Below are positions 42,966 through 54,429 of a stretch of 64,000 bases of DNA, piece after piece. The notes beneath the pieces are model-generated. The model did not search any database. It was not told the origin of the DNA and saw only the letters and a program-made list of their open reading frames with translations. The stretch is from Dasypus novemcinctus. Lineage: Eukaryota; Chordata; Mammalia; Cingulata; Dasypodidae. Location of the stretch: the NCBI RefSeq assembly GCF_030445035.2, contig NC_080698.1:25947294-26011293 (forward strand). The letters run 5' to 3'. The position numbers and the translations under genes were made by a program. How positions within the stretch are numbered: position 1 is the first letter of the stretch; the number at the start of each line of letters is the position of its first letter.

Positions 42966-43635
42966 CAAACAATAGTTGGCAATTTGACTTAAAAAAAAAA
43001 GGCTGAATGTAGTAAAATGACCTCTTTGGAGGGGGGGAGGGGTAGTCTTAGTTTTGGTATCATAGCACAGCTGTTGTGTCTTTCAGCAAATGAATAGCAC
43101 ATTTCTCAAAGGGATTTGTACAGTTTAAAAATAAATTCTAAATTATTGAGCTCCACATAAAACAGAATAGGAATTACAAGAGGACAGAAAATATATCTGC
43201 AACGACATTTGAATTGTTTCATCCACCCCTATTGAAATACAAGCCAAGAAAAAAACATTGATTAAATAGAGAGCATTGACATTTTATTCCTGTGGTGCTG
43301 GATACCAGCCTAGACAAAGAGCCGGTTAAATCCAAAAGACAAAGAGTCCTTTTGTGAAGCAGTAAGTTCATCTGGGAGAAATATTAAGTGAAGTCTCAAA
43401 GGAGAGAGTTCTCCAGCGTCTTTACCTACAACACTCATTGAAAGGCAATGGGTAAAATCACACTCAAAAAAATGGGAGGAGTATGAAGGAATTTATTAAA
43501 GGATGGAATTGGGATCCACATAAAACTCAACTTTTGCCTCCAGTAAGTGAAATTTATACGAGGAAATGAAAGTCAAACGAGCAATTAGATATGAGGAAAG
43601 AGATCCATTCTTCTGAGCAAACAAAGTATAAGGGG
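42966..43635. other. Unassigned non-coding DNA
   Basis: A G-run at 43029-43042 is the only feature noted. Confidence 0.4.
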
Positions 43636-43639
43636 TTAT

Positions 43640-43930
43640 TTTATCATATTCTCTATGGGTTGGAGACATAGCAGTAAACAAGATGGACATTTTGCCTACC
43701 CTCAAAGATCATATTGTCATATTTAAAAATAATAAACAGAAGAATAAATCAAATAAGTTATATTTGAAGGTAACCATAAAGGAATGGAAATGGAGAATAA
43801 AAGGGTTTATGTGGATCTATTTTGGAAATTGTGCTCAGGGAAATCCTGTCTGATCATCTATTTGAGCTAAGAAAGAAGAGAAAGGAAGTGAGGCATGTAG
43901 ATGGTTGGATAAAGAGTGTTTTAGAAACCC
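43640..43930 (+). repeat. Ancient repeat ('caggcac…' family), first copy of a local duplication
   Basis: 'gttggagacatagcagtaaa' and 'tgcctaccctcaaagatc' belong to the same old family as 29060. Within it, 43805-43904 is duplicated at 44317-44412 with perhaps 85-90% identity by eye. Confidence 0.5.
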
Positions 43931-44316
43931 AGAACAGAGTGCAAAAAGGCTGGAATTTGGAAGGAAAGTGGGGTATTTAAGGAATTAAAAGGAGACCACA
44001 TTTATTGAACAGTTAGTATATATAAGTGATCATGCTGACTCATATGTGTGAGTGTGAGATTATGCACATGTGTATGTCAGGTTGGAATGGGGGGTGAGGA
44101 GTTCAAGATCAAGTTAGACCTTGGCCTCCTGTTTATGGCTATGTCATTATTCATAACTCATTCTTTCAGCCCCCAAATGTCCCATGCTGATTTCTGCCAT
44201 GTTAATAAAAAACAAATAAATCTTTTGATTGTGTCCAGTTCTACATGCAGTCATGCATAACATTAGTAACTGTTGTTCTTGCTAAGGGGTCCTTTTATAT
44301 CCTCTGCCTGTTTAGG
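43931..44316. other. Unassigned DNA between the two duplicated copies
   Basis: No repeat or gene recognised. A 70-codon frame at 44048-44260 has no recognisable product. Confidence 0.4.
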
Positions 44317-44412
44317 GTTTAGGTGGCTCTATTTTGGAAAATATGCTCAGGGAAATCCTCTCTGATGATTTATTTGAGCTAAGAAGGAAGAGAGAAGTGA
44401 GACATGTAGATG
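44317..44412 (+). repeat. Second copy of a 100-bp local duplication
   Basis: Shares 'gctcagggaaatcct', 'ttatttgagctaagaa'-type wording and 'catgtagatg' with 43805-43904. It lacks the rest of the ancient repeat on both sides, so it looks like a local copy rather than an independent insertion. Confidence 0.75.
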
Positions 44413-45498
44413 TCTGTGGCTAAGAGCTCTTCCTCGATAGTCATCCTAAGTTCCATTTTGGGCACACAACTTTTAAGTTTGCTTGCAATGTTAAATCCTT
44501 AAGGAGGCTTATTACTTCTCTTCCTGTTGGTGCTACAATGATAAATGAAAGCCACTTTGAGTCACTATTGGCCCAAATTAATTCTCCTCGTTACATATAA
44601 TTGTGGAAGAGCCTCACTTGAGTAAATATTTTAGGTAGATGTTAAGTATAAAGAGGTGGTTGGTTGAAGTATTTAATAAGGAACATAATAAAATTATTTA
44701 ACTTAAGACAAAAAAAAATGAACATGCAGAGGATATAAATATATCTAAAAATAATTTTGAGTAACAATCTAGAAAGCTTGTGTGCAGAGAAGTATTTATA
44801 TTATTTATTATAACTAAAATGAAATAAAAAACATTCATTATCAGATTGGTTCATTCCAGTCACTCAGGGTATTCTGGAAAGGCAGGGGTGGCTGGCAGGG
44901 AATTCAATAAAAGCAAGACAGCCCAGGCTGGTAATAAGAAAGTATTTCTCTTCCTCCTATGATTTCCAATATTATAAATCTGAGCATTTGCCTTCTAAGA
45001 AGGTCAAATCTCTGAAAGAGAAACTCTCCCACTGTCATAGCAGAGCTTGGGCCATGTTAGTGTTTCATCACCCAGGAGAAGTCCCAGATATGACATTTGC
45101 TGTATGCTTTTACGTGGCGTCAAGTTAATCAAGGCCAGCTAAAATCATTTAAAAAGAGACAAAAATCTGCTTTTCTTTTCCTTTCTGTAAGAAAATACTC
45201 TGATTGTGTAATCAAACCCCAGTCAAATCTGGCTTGTGTTGTTGGAGGAATTATCCCCTCATTAAAAACAAATCTTAATAGGCCTAATTCGAAGGCTGCT
45301 TTTGTCTGTAACTTGATCAAGAGGGTAATGACTGTGAGCCACGCTACACAGAGGGAAAGGAAAAGAAAATCAGAAACATTAAACAGGGCAGATTACAGTC
45401 ACATTTGAGTGCTTTTGATATGCAAATAAAGCACACAAGGAAAAAAAAATATTTATATATAAATGGCCTTGCTTCTATTTCCTTCCTTGACAGTCTCT
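44413..45498. other. Unassigned DNA with a candidate conserved element
   Basis: 45085-45440 is repeat-poor and holds transcription-factor-like words: TGATTgtgtAATCA (45201-45214), 'aggaattatcccctc' near 45246 and the octamer ATGCAAAT (45420-45427). A 103-codon frame overlaps but has no domain. Enhancer status is speculative. Confidence 0.35.
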
Positions 45499-45635
45499 GT
45501 ATTATATGCAGGAAAACCTAAGTTCCTTGAAAGGACTCGGTGTGGGAGGTATATACTTGCTATTTTCAGGGCTTCAGTTTCCTCATTTGTAAAATGGGGA
45601 TAATAATAATGTCTGCTTTATAGGAATGTTATAGG
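45499..45635 (+). repeat. First copy of a local duplication containing a MIR core
   Basis: Paired with 47239-47380: both begin 'gtattatatgcaggaaaacc', share 'cttgctattttcagg' and carry the MIR core 'gtaaaatggggataata'. Roughly 85% identical by eye. This copy stops just before the L1 fragment. Confidence 0.85.
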
Positions 45636-45644
45636 AAAGAAGAA

Positions 45645-46720
45645 ATACAAGTGGCCAACAGGCACATGAAGAGATGCTCAACATCACTAGCTATTAGGGA
45701 AACGCAGGTCAAAATTGCAGTGAGATAGCATTTCACACCTTATAGAATTAACATTTAAAAAAAACAAAATAAAACAGAAAACTACAAGTGCAAGGGAGGA
45801 TGTGGAAAAATAGGAAGACTCCTTCACTATTGGTGGGAATGTAAAATGGTGTAGCCTCTGAGGAAGATGGTTTGGCGGTTCCTCAGGAAGCTAAATGTAG
45901 AACTGCCATATGATCCAGCAATTCCGCTACCAGGAATATATTCAGAAGAACTGAAAGCAAGGACATGAACAGATACTTTTCACACTGATGTTCATAGTGG
46001 CATTATTCACAATTGGCAACAGATGGAAGCAACCTAAGTGCCTGTCAATGAACTAATAAACAAAATGTGGTATATACATACAATAGAATACTATTCAGCT
46101 GTCAGAAGAACGGAATTGGGGAAGCCCGTGACAACATGGTGAAACCTTGAGGACATTAAATTGAGTGAAATAAGCCAAACACGAAAGGATGCATTGTATG
46201 GTTTCACTGATGTGAACTAAATACGATGGTAGACTTACAGAATTGTACTATGGAGTGTAGGTTGGTGGGAGATGGAATGTGGGTTGAGAAGGGAGCTGAT
46301 GTTGGATGTGTGTAGAATGTTTGATAAGGCCAATTGCAAATATGTGGTAATAGACTTGATGGTAGCACATTACAGAGTGTAACGAACGCTGCTGATTTAT
46401 GGATGTGATTATGGCTTAAACAGGTAGTCTAGGAAGCTTAATGGTACTTGGAGGACAGCTGGATGATAATCTAGGGACTGTACCACAGTGATTTGGGTAG
46501 TGAATAAGGATTGTGGTTAATAATATAAATACAAGAATGTTCTACTACAAGATATTAAGGATATAATGATACATGGGGAAAATATAACTAATGTAAATTA
46601 CAGAATAGAGTTAATAATATTGTAATATTTTTGTAGCAAAAGGAAAGAATATGCTGTATCAATACAAAAGGTAAAAAATATGGGGTTTAGTTTTATGAGA
46701 TATGAATATGGTTAAGCATT
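45645..46720 (+). mobile_element. 5'-truncated L1 (end of ORF2 plus 3' UTR)
   Basis: Starts inside ORF2 with 'cacatgaagagatgctcaac', then 'ttggtgggaatgtaaaatgg', 'atgatccagcaattccgct', 'gtggtatatacatacaata' and 'gagtgaaataagccaaac', the classic L1 ORF2 C-terminal region. A long 3' untranslated region follows ('gaatgttctactacaagata'). ORF2 is broken: for example, an in-frame TAG lies at 45726-45728 where functional copies have a Tyr codon. No clean A tail or target duplication was found. Inactive. Confidence 0.88.
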
Positions 46721-47236
46721 TTTTCCCTTCTTCATTTTCTTCATTAACAAGGAGATCTTGGTCAAGTCATTTAACAATCTGTACTCATCTGTGTATCTTT
46801 CTGAATATTGGCAGGATAATTGAGCTTGTTTTTAGGATTAGATGAGATAAAAGTACCTGGACAGAATTTTTGGAGTGATGCTTCCATAACTTGTTAGGCT
46901 ACCTTTTGTCTGTTGTTTCATTTTTTGAATTTTAAATAAAGGTTACTGTTTTTAAAAATGCCATAAAGGAGCAGGCAGTTTCACAGATGGATAGTGGAAT
47001 TGCAAATTGATACAACCCTTAGGGAGGGTATAACAAAACTAGATAGAGAAAAGGAAGTAAGAAAACAGCGGGTAAAAACAGCAAAAGTCCAACAAATGGA
47101 AAGCATAAAATAAACTGGTAAAAAGAAGTCCCAATATATTAGAGCCATGATAAATAGAAATGGACAGAACACTTCCATTAAAAATCCAAGATTGCTTATA
47201 TTGAGAGAAAAAAAGAGAAGAAAGCCTAAGTTTTAT
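46721..47236 (+). repeat. AT-rich DNA with a possible older L1 ORF2 fragment
   Basis: 47050-47200 has 'taaatagaaatggacagaac' and 'acttccattaaaaatccaag', resembling an upstream part of L1 ORF2 in old copies. 46721-47049 is unassigned. Confidence 0.35.
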
Positions 47237-47238
47237 AA

Positions 47239-47440
47239 GTATTATATGCAGGAAAACCTAAGATCCTTGAAAGGATTCCGTTTGACAGGCATATCCTTGC
47301 TATTTTCAGGACTTCAGTTCAGTTTCCTCAGTTGTAAAATGGGGATAATACTTATGCTGCTTTACAAGAATGTCATAAGGATTAAATGAGCTAACATATG
47401 TAAAGCACTTAGCATAGTGCATACGTGTCTAATCCATCCC
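47239..47440 (+). repeat. Second copy of the local duplication, with a fuller MIR
   Basis: 47239-47380 pairs with 45499-45635. Here the MIR continues ('ggattaaatgagctaacat', 'gtaaagcacttagcatag'). It has a 5-bp tandem (ttcag twice, 47314-47323) not seen in the other copy. Confidence 0.8.
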
Positions 47441-47585
47441 GGAGTTAGTAATAGCACTTACTAAAGGGTCTAGTTATTATTATGGTTTTTGTTATTGTTA
47501 TTAGTGCCATTTTCCCCTATTCTGCCTGAGCGACCGTATCAGTCATACACTCACAGAATTTTGGAATTGGAAAGAACTTTTTAGA

Positions 47586-47850
47586 GTATTGTTTCCTGAA
47601 CGGTGGTCTGTGAATATTCACTGCTATTTAAGATACTAGTTATATGAAAAACTTTTGGGAAATATTGGGTTAAATAAAATCAAAACCATTTTACTGCTAA
47701 GACCTTTCAGAGCCTTTAATGTGCTGAGGGACAATGAGACTCTCAAAGAAGGTGATATTCTAATCAGTCTTTTTTAGATTTATTTGGCCATGGAATCCAT
47801 CTTTCATAGACTGTCTCATAACCTCTTGAGGAACATTACTTCCAGAAGAA
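47586..47850. repeat. hAT-like MITE, diverged
   Basis: 'ttgtttcctgaacggtgg' at one side and 'gaggaacattacttccag' at the other, with 'agatttatttggccatgg' inside, resemble a Charlie-type MITE. Family not identified. Confidence 0.4.
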
Positions 47851-47984
47851 AATTATGGATGAGAATTCACTGATGACGTCTTGTCAAGTCTCCTGGTGCC
47901 TTCTCCAGGTCCCTTTACATAAAGCATGCAACTTGCTCTGTCCTGGATTTCTGTAGGAAAGGATCTTAGGTGAAATGAGGAGTA

Positions 47985-48225
47985 AAGGCTGCTGGTGAAA
48001 AACATGGACCCTGAAGCCATGGAGCATCTGGGTGGAGGGTCTCCTTCCCACTGTGTGATCTCATGAGAATTTTTTCACTTTCCTGAGCCTCAGTTTTTCT
48101 CCTCTGAACATGGGGATAATAATTGCACCTGTCTTGGGGAGTGGTTGAGAACTTCAGTGAGATAATGCATATAATTATAAATAAGTAATATAGTTGTTTC
48201 TGGCACATATTAAGTGTTCAGAATA
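47985..48225 (+). repeat. MIR element, near full length
   Basis: 'acatggaccctgaagccat', 'ccactgtgtgatctcatg', 'cctgagcctcagtttttct', 'catggggataataattgca' and 'ctggcacatattaagtgtt' follow MIR order. Confidence 0.8.
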
Positions 48226-48905
48226 TATTGCCAATTATTGATAAATCATGTTTGAAAATAGGGACAGATCCCATAGTAGGGAAGGGCGATCTGATGACAA
48301 CTGCTTGCTTTCTGTAAATTTCTTTTTAAAGAGTTTATCAATAGCCACTGATGTATAATGCTCCACTGAGCAGGGCTAGGAAGTTCGCCAGGCTATTGAA
48401 CCAGTCCTGAAACAAATCACCATCCCTCTCTATCAGCGTGACCGGGAAAAAAAAGACTATTAACCATTACTGACAGGGTAGGAGAGTCTGACCTGGGCTT
48501 GGGGTCTTTGAATGCTACAGCTGGAATTTCTCAGTCAGGAAGGATGGGGAGAGCCTCTAGACCAGTGTGGCCATCAGCCTGGGAGTGCTGCACTGGTGCA
48601 TGGACTGGGGGCTGGCTGTTTTAACTTTCTATAACCAATTCACAGTGAGGTAAATATCAACATTGGCAGTCAGTGTTTGGAAAATTTTATAGCAATTTGC
48701 AGAGTAATTTTGTGTCTTTTGAATCCAAATGATATTTTTTAAAAGGAGGCTTGCATCTGGATATTTCTTTCATTTCATTTTTTTCCTTAGTGATTTGTTT
48801 GTATTGTGTTTTATAAAAACATCAGTCTGGGACAGATTGAAAAGTAAAATCAAATGAAAGAAAAATCATCCTTTACCATATATAGTTTGAGAAGTATTGT
48901 TCTAG
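48226..48905. other. Unassigned non-coding DNA
   Basis: No repeat or gene recognised. Confidence 0.4.
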
Positions 48906-48907
48906 AG

Positions 48908-49096
48908 CAGTGACTCTCAAAAATGTGGTCCAGTATCCGTATCAGATCAGTGGTATCGGTATTACTTGGAAACTTGTTAGAAATGCCTCACTCAGATCTA
49001 CTACTGCATTTAAAATTCTAGGCTAGGTCTCAGGAATCTATATTTTAACAAGCCCTTCAGGAGATTCTTGTGCACACTAACATTTTAGAAGCACTG
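48908..49096 (-). mobile_element. MER5A (hAT-Charlie MITE)
   Basis: Begins 'cagtgactctcaaaaatgt', then 'tggaaacttgttagaaatg', 'aggtctcaggaatctatat', 'taacaagcccttcaggag' and 'agaagcactg'. It is preceded by 'ttctagag', a typical target word. Confidence 0.8.
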
Positions 49097-50428
49097 AGTA
49101 TATCTCCAGGTCAATTGTGCCTTTTCCCAATTCAGTTAAGCAAGGATAAATACTATACCCCAAACTCTAGTGTATTTAAAAAAAAAAAAGTAACACCAAC
49201 ATTACTCTAAAATCAAATTAAATTTTACTCTGAACTCACTCAATCACTCTGGGACTAAATTCAATCTCAGTTAAGATTAGGTTCATTTACAGATAATGGA
49301 AACCCAAAATAAGAGGGCCTCCACAAACCCGTTAGCCAGCATTCTCTTGAGGCAATCCTGCTTTCTGCCATACAACCCAAACCCAGAGAACACAGAAGCC
49401 TGCCCATCTCCTTTTTAACAGTGTAGGAAAAACAAAGGGAGAAGCCAAGGATTCCAACATACTCTCCTTCCCCATCACCAGTTTGTATTGAGTCATTGTC
49501 TGTGGCAATCCCAGATCCAGACTGAAAATGCCTAGACATTTCCCGAGTCACTTTGACTATCTTGAGTCATTTATGCATCAGATTTTTTTTTCCTTTTTGC
49601 TGTTGTCTACTGAAGGCTATTAAGTTCCCTTCATGTGGTTTTGCAATCCAAATTATTTCCTTGTCATTGTCATCGGTCTGTCAAGGATTCTCTCACCTAT
49701 CATAGTTTATATTTTTACTTGTTGGTGCATTTCTTGTAACTGGAGCCCTCAAGTACAAAAGATGGATAAAATGCATTTTAAAAATTCATTCTCATGCGTC
49801 TGGCATTGAAGTCAATCTCTAATTGAAGAATTATTCTCCAGCGGGTACTAATTAGGTCTTGAGATTGATGCTTTGTCCAAAATTTAGAGTCTCTTTCCAG
49901 TCTGCCATATTTCTATAGCTCCTTCTTTTCACTGTCCCCAGTTTGTAGCTAAGGGATTCCATATTTCCATTAGTATGGACTACTAGGAACAATGCTTATA
50001 TGGTGGTGTTTTAAAAAATGTAAGGGAAAACATTGACAAATTTAGAATAAATTACCATAATTTCCCCCATGTCTACTATTGTGTCAAATAGATTATATAA
50101 GTTTTTTTTAGGATATTAGAGAATCAGATATACATTCATTATATATTCACTTGGTCCTACAGTTTTAAAAAAGATGTATTCAGAAGTCCAAATTTGAGTT
50201 ACTTCTGTTTGTTTCCCAGTGCCATTTCTGTTCCATTATATAAATTTTCACCTTTTGTTTCATAGTCAAGAAAACTCCAGGGAATATAGGAATCAGAACT
50301 TATATTTAAAATCAGTTTTCCCCTATCCCTATTTACTTCTCTAACAAAGTTTCTAGAAAAAAAATAGGGGAGAAGGGGAATCATCAAATCACATCTTATT
50401 TTTGGCAAATTATATCAATTATGTAAAT
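49097..50428. other. Unassigned non-coding DNA
   Basis: No repeat or gene recognised. A short A-run lies at about 49179-49190. Confidence 0.4.
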
Positions 50429-50456
50429 TTTATATGAATAACTATATTCATATAAA
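50429..50456. repeat. Perfect 12-bp-stem hairpin
   Basis: TTTATATGAATA (50429-50440), loop ACTA, then TATTCATATAAA (50445-50456), an exact complement. AT-rich, not in a recognised repeat. Confidence 0.9.
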
Positions 50457-50564
50457 TACTAATATTTGAATAGCCACCTCATTCTTCACTTCTTCTTATT
50501 TCCACACTCTAATATGCATTTTCCCTCATTTTTCTTTTAGTTTTAAAGAAAAATAAATTTACTT

Positions 50565-50975
50565 TTTTTTTTTTAATTTCTTTCCCTTCCCTTCCCTGTG
50601 CCCCACCAGCTTTCTGCTCTCTCTGTCCATTCACTGTGTGTTCTTCTGTGTCTGCTTGTATTCTCATCAGCAGCACTGGGAAACAGTGTCTCTTTTTTGT
50701 TGCATCATCTTGCTGCATCAGCTCTCCGTATATGTGGTGCTTCTCTTGGGTAGGCTGCACTTTTATTGTGCAGAGCGCCTTTTTTTACAGGGCACACTCC
50801 TTGTGCGTGGGGCTCCCCTACGTGGGGGACACCCCTGCATGGCAGGGCACTCTTTACACGCATTAGTACTGCGCATGGGCCAGCTCACCACAAGGGTCAG
50901 GAGGCCCCGGGTTTGAACCCTGGGTCTCCCATGTGGTAGGCAGATGCTCTATTAGTTGAGCCAAATCTGCTTCCC
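50565..50975 (-). mobile_element. DAS-SINE, full length
   Basis: The minus-strand head starts at 50975 ('gggaagcagatttggctc') and has the B-box region 'gggttcaaacccgg' near 50908-50921. The body and A-rich tail follow; the G-run is reduced. The target duplication 'taaatttactt' is perfect at 50554-50564 and 50976-50986. Confidence 0.9.
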
Positions 50976-51031
50976 TAAATTTACTTGTAATTCCACTCAA
51001 AGACATTGGTTCATTTCCTTTTAGTTTCAAA

Positions 51032-51208
51032 GAAAGGTAACATTTTAGGAACTGTGCCTTTTAAAAAATATCCACGTGTATTTTTTTCCTGTTTACAAAA
51101 TAATACATACCTGTTACAATGAAAGGTAACATTTTAGGAACCGTGCCTTTAAAAAATATCTACTTGTATTTTTTTCCTATTATAAAGTGGTACATAACTG
51201 TTACTACA
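51032..51208. repeat. Tandem duplication of an 89-bp unit
   Basis: Unit 1 is 51032-51120 and unit 2 is 51121-51208, directly abutting. Both start 'gaaaggtaacattttagga' and contain 'gtatttttttcct'. Unit 2 lacks one T in the 'gccttttaaaa' block and has several substitutions. No known family. Confidence 0.9.
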
Positions 51209-52190
51209 AATTCAAACCAACCAAAGGGTATGAAGAAAAAAGACTGCTGCATTTGCTACCAAATCTTTAGACCTATTCAACAGAAGGCAATGTTGCATGG
51301 CTTCTATAACTCCAGATAAATTATTGGCTGACTGTCAGTGAAACTTTGGTGCCAAATTATTATCATGATAGACAATCTCCTAGGGTTCCTCAGTTTATTT
51401 AGATGGACTATTTGATGAATTTCAAGATAATATATAAAATATATCTTGTTTTGCAATGTCTTCTCCCAGTGCTGTATCTGACACTTCTGACTTTGATGGA
51501 GCTGACTGCCTCAGGACAGCTCAATTAATGGAGTGTGAGATTTAAAATTTTATATTTTCACGTGTTTTTTTTCTGAGAGAGAGAGAAAAGAGTGTGTTTT
51601 CACATGGGTTGCAGAAAAACCATAATAAGCAAGCAGATTATTCAGCTATATTCTGAAACACTAAGGATCAGATGAACAATGGCTGTACAGCTTAAACCAA
51701 GAAAAGGCAACTCCTTACCTCTGTTTTTTTTTTTTTCAACTTTGCAGTTTGCCTGCCTTTCATTTTGTGCTAGCCAGGCTGAGCCAGTGATAGTTGAATG
51801 GAATTTCCTTCAGTAGTCTCTTCGATTCACTAATACCAGCTTCTAGTAACTCTTCCCTCCTGAGTGGAGAAAGAAAATGGGTTCAGAAGAGATGGGAATC
51901 ATGAGTGCAGAAGATTTTTATTTCGATTAGACCCTGAGAGTTGTCCAGCTTCTTTCAGAAATGGAAGGGAAAGATTATTTTTTAATAGAAAGTATGAGCA
52001 GGAGAGTAAGAGTAGCTCTATCATTTATGTTTAGCCTAGGAAGGGCAAATATATGGCATACCTACTTCTACTCCTGCCTTGCCCTTGACAGACATTGCTA
52101 GTCAATCAGATCTCATTTCCCATTGAAGATGGATATAGTCTCAGAACTTTTGTCAGTACAGCCCTCTGGGCAGCTGCTACCAATCCATCT
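51209..52190. other. Unassigned non-coding DNA
   Basis: Short GA run at about 51575-51590 and a T-run at 51725-51737. No gene recognised. Confidence 0.4.
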
Positions 52191-52194
52191 GGAT

Positions 52195-52320
52195 TAGTTT
52201 ATGGGATTGATTTACTGTGTGCATTATCTATTCATTTATTCAACATTTATTGAACATCTAAACTGTGCCAGGCATGTTCAAGGCATTCAGAAGCAGGACA
52301 TGAAACTTACATTCTAATGA
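52195..52320 (+). repeat. Ancient repeat ('caggcac…' family) fragment
   Basis: 'ttcaacatttattgaacat', 'ctgtgccaggcatgttcaa' and 'acttacattctaatgaaag' match the 5' part of the family. Confidence 0.55.
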
Positions 52321-53950
52321 AAGCAAAACCTTTTAATTGCCTTTTATGGCTTTGCACATTTGCTTGGCAAGCAGTAGGTGCTCAATAAATTTCCTTTGTC
52401 ACATTGCATTGAATTGGCTTCCGAAGAGCATTCTGGCATCGTTTGGCCCAGCTGAGAAGTGGAGTGTAGCTGTGGTTCTCCCCCAAATAATGAGAACATT
52501 AGTTCCACCTCACTTCACTTCCTGCTGAAGGTCTATTAAAAACAAACCATCAAGATTAGTTCTCAACTCCATACATTTCAAAAGGTAAGGATAGATAACT
52601 AAGAGAAGGATCAGATGCAGAAACTCATCTCATTGCTTAAATCTGACCTCTGAATGTCTTTTAGATTTGCTGATTGGATTCATGCTAGAATGCAATATCA
52701 GACTCCATCCTCAAAGGAAATAAAATGCACCACAGGAGGACAAATGGTTGACATTGTGCTCTTGCTAACATCTTGTGTGCAGCTGTGAACAGCTGTGTTA
52801 GTGCCAGTTAAGCTGTGATAGCAACATTGGGGAGAGAGATAAAGAGCAATTCATTCACGACGCACTTGTCAAATGGTCTCACAGGTGTGTTCTAAGTATT
52901 GGTTTTCTTCTATCTGCCTTCCATCTGCAATTTATTGAGTTAAGGTGATTGGATAAGTTCTGCCAGAATTATAGGTCTCCTCCCTCCAGGAATGGTGTTC
53001 TAGGAATACATACTGTGGCTTTCATAAACCAACAAGAAATAGGAAAAAGAAACCCCCCTCCTCCACTCTAAGAAGGCTCTCTAGAATAATTTTTTGACCA
53101 TTTTTTCATTCCCTTGTGAATCAGCCTCAGCTGCCCACCTCTACCGGGGGCAGGGGGGGGGGGGTGGAGCAAAAAATATGCCAAAAAGGGGCTACTTTAG
53201 AGAACAACATTCTTTCTTTTCAGCTTTTAACGTTAGGCAGCTTTTCCCTTGGAAAGTTTGCACTGGCCGATTAGATCTGTGTTGCTTGATCTTGTACTGC
53301 AGAGATGATCATTTTCCATAGTGGCTGTCAAACAGACTGGCCCGATAAGTTGGTTTAGGAAGGCACCAACACAATTTTGCTGACATGTTTCTGAATATAA
53401 ACATATAAGCCTATATTCCCTTCACTCTGTTTGGGTAAGGTTTCTTGGTAAATCATCTGGATAGAAAATACCAGAGCACCCAGGCCCTCTGAGTGCCCAG
53501 GTCCTCCCAGTGTTACCTACATGGAGAACAGCTTTCTTTATCATCCTTATTTTCAGATTTACTCTTCTATAAGAAGCCATTAGAGGTTTGTCCATTGACT
53601 ACAAATGGTCAGCTCCTTTAGTGAACAAGGACAGGGCTAGACTTTAACTGCTGGTAAAAGGGGAAAATAAGACAAAAAAGGGAATCTTGTAATAAGAGAT
53701 TGATATGACACTTGTATGTGTTTTTAAATAGACTTCAATTTGCTGCTTGAAGGGAAGATTGTCTACATGGGAAGTTATCTTGAGAAATAGAGTTAGAAAA
53801 TAAAATGGTAAGATTAACCTAGGTAGAAAACCATGGTCAACATTCCCAAATTCTGGCCCAGTGCATGCCCCAGCTCCTTGGAATTGCCTCGTGACCTCAT
53901 TAAAGCTGCAGTGTTCCTGGTTTCACTTTTGGGTGCAGACTTATTGGGAG
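52321..53950. other. Unassigned non-coding DNA with a G-run
   Basis: G-run at 53144-53168. No repeat family or gene recognised. Confidence 0.4.
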
Positions 53951-53954
53951 TGGT

Positions 53955-54022
53955 GCCTGAGTATGTCTAACAAACTCCCAGCTGAATCTAACCATACACT
54001 GCTAGGTTTGGGAATTACTGGT
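53955..54022 (+). repeat. MER5A 3' fragment
   Basis: 'tctaacaaactcccagctg' and 'aggtttgggaattactg' match the end of MER5A. Confidence 0.5.
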
Positions 54023-54154
54023 AGATCCCAACCCCCCCCAAAAAAAAGCAGATGAAATACTTAAACTTGCAAACAGGACCAGAAAAAATGAGATAGCAAG
54101 CCTGGACCTCTGTCCAGAGCCAATCCAATAAATACTATTTCACAATTAATAAGT

Positions 54155-54362
54155 AGGAATTAATTGAGGACTTACAACGAGTCCAGAATAAATCCAAAGG
54201 TTTTGTATTCATCCAGTCTTTTAACCCTCACAAGAACCTTATGAAGTAGGATCCATGAAGCCCCCTTCACTCATGAAACACACGTTTTAAGGCACTCAAC
54301 AAAGGTCAATTAGCTGGTAGGTGGCAGGGCGGGGCCTGGAACCCAGGCAGTTCTGGCTCTAA
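54155..54362 (-). repeat. MIR element, diverged
   Basis: 'attgaggacttacaacgag', 'aaccctcacaagaacctta', 'ttagctggtaggtggcag' and 'ggaacccaggcagttctgg' are in antisense MIR order. Confidence 0.7.
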
Positions 54363-54429
54363 ATATCTACAGATACTGTTTCTCCTATACAAATAGAAAG
54401 CCTTGGGGAAACAATGTTGGATAAGGCAG

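Noticed and set aside
45645-46720. L1 ORF2 as a possible active gene
   Set aside because: 5'-truncated, with in-frame stops such as TAG at 45726-45728; no intact frame over 60 codons.
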